Shown in pieces: positions 8,845 through 15,669 of a DNA stretch of 64,000 bases. Both the position numbers and the translations under genes were made by a program. This DNA comes from Hyphomonas oceanitis SCH89 (GTDB lineage: Bacteria > Pseudomonadota > Alphaproteobacteria > Caulobacterales > Hyphomonadaceae): the NCBI RefSeq assembly GCF_000685295.1, contig NZ_ARYL01000005.1, forward strand, positions 1 through 64,000. The letters are read 5' to 3'. The stretch's first letter is position 1. Each line of letters opens with the position of its first letter. Below the pieces are notes generated by a model. The model was not told the origin of the DNA. It was given only the letters and a program-made list of their open reading frames with translations, and did not search any database.

Positions 8845-9084
8845 GCCCTGCAGCGTCTCGGGTTTGCCGGAGACGAGATGACGCCGCACGGCTTTCGCGC
8901 CAGCGCTTCGACCTTTCTCAATGAAAGCGGTCTCTGGAATCCCGACGCCATCGAGGCTGAACTTGCGCATGTGGATACAAAGAGCGCCAGGTCCATCTAC
9001 AACCGCGCGAAGTACTGGAGCGAGAGCGTCGAGATGATGAACTGGTGGAGCGAGCACGTTGTCCGAAACACGAATGCGAGGTGA
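8845..9084 (+). pseudogene. C-terminal stump of a P4-type tyrosine integrase
   Basis: The frame reads ALQRLGFAGDEMTPHGFRAS, followed by a typical ...NPDAIEAELAH..., ...IYNRAKYW... and ...MMNWWSE tail. This is the C-terminal catalytic end of P4-like integrases, including the HGFR arginine, the AELAH histidine region and the Tyr of IYNRAKY. Everything upstream of about 8845, including the Arm-binding and core-binding domains, is missing, and the DUF262 operon starts about 130 bp away on the other strand. It is therefore a relic of an earlier mobile element, not a working recombinase. It ends in a hairpin shared with the facing DUF736 gene. Confidence 0.8.
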
Positions 9085-9107
9085 CGGCTCCTCTGGGAGC
9101 CGTCACC
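9080..9107. terminator. Perfect 12-bp hairpin between converging genes
   Basis: GGTGACGGCTCC-TCTG-GGAGCCGTCACC lies between the integrase stump (rightward) and the DUF736 stop codon (leftward). The stem is perfect, but there is no T-run on either side, so it is a weak or bidirectional terminator, or an mRNA 3'-end protector. Confidence 0.5.
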
Positions 9108-9114
9108 AGTGCGA

Positions 9115-9438
9115 TCAGTCCCTGGGGTTCCAGAGGAGCACGTAGCGCCCCTTCTTGCCCTTCACAGGCGCCAGGTTCGCATAGACCTTGCGCGGCCCGA
9201 TATTCGGATCGGCGAGCGTCAGCGATACATAGTCCTTGCCGCTGGATTTTGCCTTGACGATCCACCCGCCGCCGATCTCGGTCTGAATCTCGCCTGCGAA
9301 GATGCGATAGTCGGGCTGGGTATCGACTGTCTTGTCCGCGTTCTTCTCGATCCGGATGGGCGCGGTTAGGTTCATCATCGCGAGGGCGCCTTCGAAGCCG
9401 GTTCTGGTTTCGCTGACGTAGCCGAGTGCGTTTGCCAT
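9115..9438 (-). CDS. DUF736 family protein of conjugative elements
   Basis: A 107-residue protein beginning MANALGYVSETRTGFEGALA and containing PIRIEKNADK, PDYRIFAGE.QTEIGGGW and YVSLTLADPNIGPRKVYANL, the full-length DUF736 pattern. The ATG at 9438 has AAGGAAA upstream; the frame runs further but the upstream part is not DUF736-like. DUF736 genes are typically found on plasmids and integrative conjugative elements of alphaproteobacteria. The molecular role is unknown. Together with the ardA gene upstream on the same strand, it marks a remnant of a conjugative element. Confidence 0.9.
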   Translation of the reverse strand: MANALGYVSETRTGFEGALAMMNLTAPIRIEKNADKTVDTQPDYRIFAGEIQTEIGGGWIVKAKSSGKDYVSLTLADPNIGPRKVYANLAPVKGKKGRYVLLWNPRD

Positions 9439-9743
9439 GGGATGTTTTCCTTTTCGTTTGCGTGGCTGCCGAACGGGACCCGATTGTCCCTGTCGACGCC
9501 TGACCAGAAGGACGGCGCGGAGCGGCCCTGAACCCGAAAGGGGCAGAGCGAAGCGGCGCACCGGCAAGGCACAAGCGCATTTGGATCGCGATGAATGCGC
9601 GGAACGCGCAGAGGACATTCGTGGGGACGGCCGGTTTCAGGGCCGGGCTGCGCCGTCCAGGTCAAAAGGCAAGAGACAGGGACAGGACGGGCCAAAAGGC
9701 CGCCCGACGAAAGGGAACGCAAGGCAACCCAAGGCAATCCCCG
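9439..9743. other. DUF736-ardA intergenic stretch
   Basis: About 305 bp, GC-rich and without a convincing gene. Several overlapping frames are shadows. It probably carries the leader of the DUF736 gene. Confidence 0.4.
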
Positions 9744-10295
9744 TCACCGATTCCAGAACACGTGCACTTCATCGAAGCCAAGCGTGACGGTGAACACATC
9801 GCCATTCAGTTCCAAGTCGCGGCCCATCGACTCCCAATCGACATAGTATTGCAGCGCGTCCGGAATCTCCGGACCGGTCTCACGCGTGATCTCTTCGGCA
9901 AAGTCTGCAAGGGAGCGGTATTCGCCCGCATGATTGTCGAACGCGGCGCGGGCCTCGTCCAGGCTGTTCCCGAAATGGCCATAGAGCCCGGCCCCAAGGC
10001 GTCCCTGCTGCTCTATGAAATCGGCCAGCGCGCACACCGTGTCGAAACTCGCCCATTCCGAAATCGTGCATCCCTCGAACCCCTCATAGTCGTGAATCGC
10101 GTGCTCTTCGGCATCGGGCTCCGGCGAGGCGGCGAGCATCGCGCGCACCTCCTTCCAGACCTCGTCCGGCTCGGTCGCATCGATCCATCGGCCATGCAGT
10201 CGCCCGCCATTATAGGCAGCAAGGCATGCCACATAGATCCGGGGGCGTTCTGCCCGGCAAGGCAATGCCGGTGCGGGTGTCGTGCTGGTCTCCAT
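9744..10295 (-). CDS. ardA: Antirestriction protein ArdA
   Basis: A 183-residue, strongly acidic protein. It starts (after a short leader) with RPRIYVACLAAYNGGRLHGRW, the canonical ArdA opening, followed by D/E-rich segments such as DAEEHAIHDYEGF and a central LADFIEQQGRLGAGLYGHFG. ArdA mimics the shape and charge of B-form DNA and blocks type I restriction enzymes when a conjugative element enters a new host (family knowledge). It lies upstream of DUF736 in the same orientation, consistent with the leading region of a conjugative element. A GGAGGAAG sequence sits just ahead of the ATG. It is an odd neighbour for a resident restriction-like system and probably has a separate origin. Confidence 0.92.
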   Translation of the reverse strand: METSTTPAPALPCRAERPRIYVACLAAYNGGRLHGRWIDATEPDEVWKEVRAMLAASPEPDAEEHAIHDYEGFEGCTISEWASFDTVCALADFIEQQGRLGAGLYGHFGNSLDEARAAFDNHAGEYRSLADFAEEITRETGPEIPDALQYYVDWESMGRDLELNGDVFTVTLGFDEVHVFWNR

Positions 10296-10821
10296 GTCTT
10301 CCTCCTTCCCGCCCTGTTGCTTTTCCCGGGAAGACGGGATGGGGCGGCGGAAGACGCGTCAGCCAGCGCGCACAAGGACTGGCTGCAAGGGGGAACAGGT
10401 AGGACGCCTCACAGAAACAGACGGCCCTCCAAACCCGCCCCCTTGCAGCTAGGCCGCGCGCTGGAATACGCGCCGTCCGCCCCGGACCGGCTTTCCGGAA
10501 ACGCACCCTGATGCCTTCACACGATCCTGTCGGCGTTCCCATCGCGCCTACGACCCCCTCTGCCCCGCAGCGAGGAAGCGCAGGCGCGGCGATTAGCCGG
10601 CGAGCCCCCGCAGCGCGCCGCACCGCGGCGTGACCGGAGACGAGCCGGGCCGGAGGCGGTGCTCATATCAGGCAGGCGTGCGTGATCGCCGGACGGAAGG
10701 TCGGTGCCTCGCTCGACTGCCGGCCGAAGGTGTGCCGGGCACAGTCCGGCAGCAGCAAGGCGATGTGAGCAAAGCCTCCGAACAGCCCCCTCTCCAGAGG
10801 GGCGTTCGCGCAAAACCGAAA
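10296..10821. other. GC-rich gene-free stretch upstream of ardA
   Basis: About 525 bp between ardA and vsr with no recognisable product on either strand. It is unusually GC-rich and full of short palindromes. One rightward frame ends around 10766 with VIAGRKVGASLDCRPKVC, which might be the tail of a decayed gene. The inverted repeat at 10382-10449 is listed separately. Confidence 0.4.
10382..10449. repeat. Perfect 12-bp inverted repeat upstream of ardA
   Basis: GCTGCAAGGGGG at 10382-10393 and its exact reverse complement CCCCCTTGCAGC at 10438-10449, separated by 44 bases, lie 90-150 bp upstream of the ardA start. It could be an operator pair, part of a transfer origin, or the fold of a single-stranded-DNA promoter, a type known ahead of ardA-like genes in plasmid leading regions. 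Confidence 0.5.
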
Positions 10822-11247
10822 TCACGCGGAGTGCTCGTCGCGTATCCATCGCTCAACGTTCAAGATTGTTGCGTCGATATCAGCCTTTATATCGCATTCC
10901 CAGACAATTCGAACCCTCCAGCCAAGCGCCTCCAACGCAGCAATGTTGCGCCCGTCACGCTCAACATTCTTCGCAAATTTGTCCATCCAGAACTCGGCCC
11001 GCGTCGATGGCGTGGAAGCATATCTGCAGCCGGGATGGCGATGCCAGAAGCAGCCATGCACAAAGACGACTGCATTCCAGCGCGGCAGCACGATGTCCGG
11101 TCGGCCGGGCAGCTTCTTGTCGTGCAACCGGTAACGCAGTCCTCGGGCGAAGAGTCCCTTTCGCAAGTCGAGTTCGGGTCTCGTGTCCTTTCCCCCGATT
11201 CCGGCCATCATTCGGGACCGGACCATTGAAGAAACTACATCAACCAA
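10822..11247 (-). CDS. vsr: Very short patch repair endonuclease Vsr
   Basis: A 141-residue protein with the Vsr pattern: MVRSRMMAGIGGKDTRPELD at the N-terminus, GLRYRLHDKKLPGRPDIVLP with the metal-binding Asp, VVFVHGCFWHRHPGC with the conserved His and Zn-associated Cys/His, and the C-terminal WECDIK. Vsr nicks next to T:G mismatches produced when 5-methylcytosine deaminates and is nearly always linked to a C5-methyltransferase gene, as here. The start region faces the methyltransferase gene divergently. With the ATG at 11247, GGTGGAA is a plausible ribosome-binding sequence. Confidence 0.92.
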   Translation of the reverse strand: MVDVVSSMVRSRMMAGIGGKDTRPELDLRKGLFARGLRYRLHDKKLPGRPDIVLPRWNAVVFVHGCFWHRHPGCRYASTPSTRAEFWMDKFAKNVERDGRNIAALEALGWRVRIVWECDIKADIDATILNVERWIRDEHSA

Positions 11248-11314
11248 CGAATTTCCACCCTGGCGCGAGGCGCCGAATTGTATAGACTCCCCAAAACGCT
11301 GGAGACCGCCAAAC

Positions 11315-12904
11315 TTGCCTGACCCATATCATGTCATCGACCTGTTTGCAGGACCGGGAGGGCTCGCTGAAGGGTTCTGCGCAGCACGTGCGGAAGATGG
11401 AACGCGTCGTTTCAACATCGCGCTGTCTATCGAAAAGGATCCTGCTGCTCACAAAACGCTCCTGCTGAGGGCCTTTCTTCGCCAGTTCTCGGGTAGCTTT
11501 CCAGACGAATACTACACCTGGCTGAACGGCGGTAGCGGTCAGCCAGATTGGCAGACGCTCTATCCAGATGAATGGTTGAGTGCCACTGAGGAAGCGCAGT
11601 GTCTCGAACTCGGCAAGAAGGCGGCAGATCGTGCCATCGACGCGCGGCTTGATACCATTGTCGCGCAGGCAGCCGACCGGTGTATCGTCATCGGCGGACC
11701 CCCATGCCAAGCATACTCCTTGGCAGGCCGATCCCGGAACAGCGGCAACAAGGACTACAAGCCGGAAAAAGACCAACGACACTTCCTGTATCGGGAGTAC
11801 ATCAGGATACTCGAGCGCGTGAATCCAGCTCTGTTCGTGATGGAGAACGTAAAGGGTATCGTATCGTCTAATATCAACGGCAAGACGATTGCCTCGCAGA
11901 TTCTCGATGACCTTCGTAATGCAGGTTCGAAGGGTGTCGGCTATCGATTGGTGTCGTTAGGGACCAGAGACAGCCTTTTCAACGAGTCCGAAGAACTCTC
12001 GATGAGAGATTTCCTTGTACGTGCCGAAGAGTGGGGGCTGCCTCAAGCAAGACACCGTGTGATCATTATCGGCATCCGAAACGATCTATGGGAAGCGAAC
12101 GCCGATGTCGGGCTTGCACAGCATATGCCCGCCATATCACGGGATGTTCTCAAGGGACTTCCCCACCTGAGGTCGGGCCTAAGCAAGGAAACCGACAATC
12201 TCGAGAACTGGCGCGCGGCTGTCGAAGCCGCATATGTAGCGATACTGCGAGAGACTCGGAAATCCGACACGAAGGTCCACGACAAGGCCGCCGACCGACT
12301 TGACGCCTTCCGTACCAGGAATGCCGCACTCGACCGGATCGAGCAGGGCGTACCGGGCGTTTCGTCCCGGTGTCCTGACACTCTGGCGCAATGGATACTC
12401 GATCCCAAGCTCCGGCGCACCTATAACCACGAGGCCAGAACACACATACGGTCCGATCTCGGTCGGTATCTCTTTGCGTCGGTTTTCGCACTGGTTCACA
12501 AGCGCTCCCCCAAAGCGGGCGAGTTCCCGAAATCACTTTCACCGAAGCACGAGAACTGGAATTCCGGAGACTTTTCCGACAGGTTTCGCGTACAGGTCTG
12601 GTCACGGCCTTCCACGACAGTCACGAGCCATATATCCAAGGACGGGCACTATTTCATACATCCGGATCCGCTTCAGTGCAGAAGCCTGACGGTTCGTGAG
12701 GCAGCAAGACTCCAGACGTTTCCCGACAATTACGTATTCCTCGGAAACCGGACTCAGCAATATGTGCAGGTCGGGAATGCTGTCCCCCCGTTCCTCGCCC
12801 GAAACATAGCGGATGTCGTCTGGCGCCTCCTGGCTAGCGGCAACAGCGTTCGCCGAAGCGGGCGCGACCTGTTTGTTTCAGAGGCCGGAAGCGAGGCGGC
12901 GTGA
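11315..12904 (+). CDS. DNA (cytosine-5) methyltransferase
   Basis: A C5-methyltransferase of about 529 residues with all main motifs: I (HVIDLFAGPGGLAEGF), IV with the catalytic Cys (GGPPCQAYSLAGRSR), VI (VMENVKGIV), VIII (QARHRVIIIG), IX (VREAARLQTFPDNY) and X (QVGNAVPPFLA). The target recognition region lies between VIII and IX. An upstream GTG at 11183 would overlap vsr by 65 bp. I prefer the TTG at 11315, because GGAG lies 10 bases ahead and it places motif I close to the N-terminus as usual. The 3' end overlaps the converging AIPR gene by 27 bp. It likely protects host DNA for the neighbouring Z1/DUF4420 system (inference). The target sequence is unknown. Confidence 0.92.
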   Translation: MPDPYHVIDLFAGPGGLAEGFCAARAEDGTRRFNIALSIEKDPAAHKTLLLRAFLRQFSGSFPDEYYTWLNGGSGQPDWQTLYPDEWLSATEEAQCLELGKKAADRAIDARLDTIVAQAADRCIVIGGPPCQAYSLAGRSRNSGNKDYKPEKDQRHFLYREYIRILERVNPALFVMENVKGIVSSNINGKTIASQILDDLRNAGSKGVGYRLVSLGTRDSLFNESEELSMRDFLVRAEEWGLPQARHRVIIIGIRNDLWEANADVGLAQHMPAISRDVLKGLPHLRSGLSKETDNLENWRAAVEAAYVAILRETRKSDTKVHDKAADRLDAFRTRNAALDRIEQGVPGVSSRCPDTLAQWILDPKLRRTYNHEARTHIRSDLGRYLFASVFALVHKRSPKAGEFPKSLSPKHENWNSGDFSDRFRVQVWSRPSTTVTSHISKDGHYFIHPDPLQCRSLTVREAARLQTFPDNYVFLGNRTQQYVQVGNAVPPFLARNIADVVWRLLASGNSVRRSGRDLFVSEAGSEAA

Positions 12905-14713
12905 CGTCGCAAGAGGCTTCGACCAGCCCTGTGAAGACTTGCGAACGCTTTCGCGCGCCTGAGGCAGATGTTCAAGAATGGATATCCAGCACTCTGCCTT
13001 CTTTGCCCATTCGCTGACGTTGGATAGGCCACGCCCCGAACTCGTCAGTTTCCGATTGACCGTCTCCGACAGGCTGGCAAGGACCACCGTCAGCGAATCG
13101 GGAATCTGCTGTTTCTGCCACAGCGCAGCGGTGTCTAGCGTCAGGACCTCAGCATCAAGGGCACGAGATAGAAGCGCATTTGCATAGTTCACGATGTTTG
13201 CGCGGTAGCCGCCCTCATACCAGGACTGTGCAGAGACAATACGCTCACTGGATTTGAAGATGATTGCCCTGATCACGGCCTGCCGGAAATAGTCCTCGTC
13301 GAACCGGTCAGCGTGTTCCTTCCATTCCTCGCCGATGCGGACAGCATAGCGGGCGAAGTTCTTCTGGGCACCGAGATTCACGCGAACCGGGTCATCGTCC
13401 CAGATATTGTCGTACTTTGCGAGATCGGTCTTGCGCAGTAGCTGACTCTTCGGATTCTGCTGCAGGAATACGCGTTTGCCCCGTGCATCGAGTCGCGTCT
13501 GTTCCTCAGCATATTGCCCTCGAACGCGCTCGTAGTACCATCTGGTTTCCGTCTGCTGTCCGGCAGGCGCCGGAGCCCAGAGTCTTCTCGAAAATGATTC
13601 CATTCGGATGTGAAAAGGGTGATTGGCGAAGAAGTCTGCCGCGTTGACCGTGTTCTGGGTATTCGCATATTGCGAAATTTTCGGCACGACTTCCTCGAAT
13701 CTTGCCTCGTCGATCACAGTCAACTTCATCTGGACGAAGACCTTGGAAAGATCGGCACGATCTTTCCTGCGGGCGTGAAACAAGGACGCCGTCGTCTGTC
13801 CACCGTTCACGATCTGCAGGTCCTTTATTGTCCTGACCCGGCTCGTTCCACCATCCGAAACCACATCCAGGGCGGAAGCGGTCGCGGTGATTCCGTTGTT
13901 GTAGGCGAAGAACATGCCCGGATCCCCGAGGATAGTGTCGCGAATACCGCGGTTGGCCTTGTTGGTCGCCTGGAGAAAGGCACGGACATTCTGTTCGAGC
14001 AATCTCGCCCCGTATCGCGCATACAAATCCGCCAGTACCGACCCTGGCAGCGCAAGCAGATAGGACTTGTAGATATCGCTTTCCAGATGCGCAGGCAGAC
14101 AGGGAATTGCGCCTGCGGTGAAGGACTCGAAGTCGATTTCGATGGCTTCCTTCTGATTCCGAGACGTCCTGAGCCGGTGAAGGCGGCTCATGTCCCAGAT
14201 ATGAAGCGCGACTGGAATCGCGTCATCGTGCATCGACAGATCGATCGTGTCGAACCGGTCACTCAACTGGCGTTCCGAAAGCACGTAGAGCCTGACCCGT
14301 CCGAACTGGCGTCCGCGCTCGTGAATGGCCCGTGACACAGCATAGACTTCCGAAGTCTCTTCCAGTGAGCGATGAAGTTCGCCCGACAGGGACCGCGAAA
14401 AGAAGGCTGTCAGGCGCTTCACGAAAGCCGTGACTTCAGTCCGCGTCAACGTCTCAAGGACCGGTCTCTGGTTGAAGTCGGCGATGAATAGATCCAGCCC
14501 GTCGTCCGAATTGAACCCGAAACCATCTATCTGGACCCCACGCACATTCGGAGAAATACAGGTCTGCAGTTCCTCGATCTCGTCGCATTGCTCGAGCTCC
14601 CGGCCAAAAGCATTCAGGAACTCGATCTTCTCGAAATCCTTGTTCGCCATAGCGGAGGCGAGAACTTCCTGACGAAATTCCTCGAACGTGTCTTCTATTG
14701 TCGTATCCGTCAT
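12878..14713 (-). CDS. AIPR (abortive infection phage resistance) family protein
   Basis: A 611-residue protein matching the AIPR family, with the hallmark stretch FFAYNNGITATASAL at about residues 270-285, preceded by LPGSVLADLYARYGARLLEQNVRAFL and followed by LQIVNGGQTTASLFHARRK. An acidic N-terminal section (EEFRQEVLASAMANKDFEKI) precedes it. The founding AIPR members come from lactococcal abortive infection systems; the mechanism is not settled. It starts at an ATG that overlaps the stop of the DUF4420 gene as ATGA, so it is the last gene of the four-gene operon. Confidence 0.88.
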   Translation of the reverse strand: MTDTTIEDTFEEFRQEVLASAMANKDFEKIEFLNAFGRELEQCDEIEELQTCISPNVRGVQIDGFGFNSDDGLDLFIADFNQRPVLETLTRTEVTAFVKRLTAFFSRSLSGELHRSLEETSEVYAVSRAIHERGRQFGRVRLYVLSERQLSDRFDTIDLSMHDDAIPVALHIWDMSRLHRLRTSRNQKEAIEIDFESFTAGAIPCLPAHLESDIYKSYLLALPGSVLADLYARYGARLLEQNVRAFLQATNKANRGIRDTILGDPGMFFAYNNGITATASALDVVSDGGTSRVRTIKDLQIVNGGQTTASLFHARRKDRADLSKVFVQMKLTVIDEARFEEVVPKISQYANTQNTVNAADFFANHPFHIRMESFSRRLWAPAPAGQQTETRWYYERVRGQYAEEQTRLDARGKRVFLQQNPKSQLLRKTDLAKYDNIWDDDPVRVNLGAQKNFARYAVRIGEEWKEHADRFDEDYFRQAVIRAIIFKSSERIVSAQSWYEGGYRANIVNYANALLSRALDAEVLTLDTAALWQKQQIPDSLTVVLASLSETVNRKLTSSGRGLSNVSEWAKKAECWISILEHLPQARESVRKSSQGWSKPLATSRRLASGL

Positions 14714-15669
14714 AGGGCTGGTCCCGGTAGTTCTGCGACTCTGAAACCGGACAGCTGAACGAGGTCTAGCGTGTACTGGACGCCAGACACAGCGGTGGGC
14801 AGCTGCCGGGGCGTCAGCACCGGAAATTCTTCCGTGACGCCAAAGAAGTCGATGGCGCCCAGCCTGAACCTCGGCGCATCGTAGTAGGGAAGCTCGATGT
14901 AGCCGGCGGCACCAAGCCGGTCCTCGAACAGATCCAGGACGTCTGCGGGGAGGATCGATTTCAACGCCGTCACCACCTCGTTGAGTGAATGTCCAAGCTT
15001 TGGCTCTCCCTCTTCTACAAGCTGCACAGCAGCGAGGAACACGGGAACATCATCGACCTGAAGCTGGAACTCGGAGGAAATCCGGACCTTTGCTCCGCCC
15101 GATCCGCCCCACGACTTCACTTCTATCAACTGGTCCGCGAACCTGAAGTCCTGAGCAGCTCGCAAGGGCCCCACCCAGCCCGTCAGGGCGTCGGCTGCCG
15201 ATCGGCCGTTGTCCGAAATAAGAAGCCCAAGAATCTCGAGCTCGGCGACAAGCCCGCGAATGCCATCTGTCGACAACAGACGTCGACCATCTCGCGCCAG
15301 GAAACGTTGCCATCGGTCTAGCCGTGATAGAAAGGACAGGACTGCCTGACGTTCCTCGGTGAGGTCTTCGATGCAGGCGGCGAGGTCTTCGCAAAGGGTA
15401 GCAAAGAGCTCCTCGTCCTTCGCCTCACGAAGGGCCACGATCAAACCGTACGAACCGGCCCCGGCAAACATGCGATGATCGAGAGTCAGACCCTGGATTT
15501 CGGGCAACCGCATCAGCAGATCCGCATGGTCGAACTTCATCTCCAGCATGAACGCGATATGTCCGTCCGCATGCCGGCCGACTGAGGTCCGGATCGGTGA
15601 CACAGAAGTTCTCAGCTTCCAGATGTAGTCAGCGCTGGGTGGCTGCAGCTGGCTCCAGAGACCCCTCAT
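14710..15669 (-). CDS. DUF4420 (PD-(D/E)XK motif) putative nuclease
   Basis: About 319 residues from the ATG at 15669, which overlaps the Z1 stop codon as ATGA. The longer open frame upstream lies inside the Z1 gene and is not credible. The C-terminal half carries the PD-(D/E)XK-type core: LVAELEILGLLI, then FRFADQLIEVKSWGGSG with the E-x-K pair. The N-terminal half includes MLEMKFDHADLLMRLPEIQG. DUF4420 proteins accompany Z1 and GHKL ATPases in restriction-like operons and are the probable DNA-cutting component (family knowledge plus inference). Confidence 0.85.
   Translation of the reverse strand: MRGLWSQLQPPSADYIWKLRTSVSPIRTSVGRHADGHIAFMLEMKFDHADLLMRLPEIQGLTLDHRMFAGAGSYGLIVALREAKDEELFATLCEDLAACIEDLTEERQAVLSFLSRLDRWQRFLARDGRRLLSTDGIRGLVAELEILGLLISDNGRSAADALTGWVGPLRAAQDFRFADQLIEVKSWGGSGGAKVRISSEFQLQVDDVPVFLAAVQLVEEGEPKLGHSLNEVVTALKSILPADVLDLFEDRLGAAGYIELPYYDAPRFRLGAIDFFGVTEEFPVLTPRQLPTAVSGVQYTLDLVQLSGFRVAELPGPAL

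Noticed and set aside
10630-11229. 199-codon rightward frame over vsr and its flank
   Set aside because: The vsr gene on the other strand has its full motif set; this frame has none.
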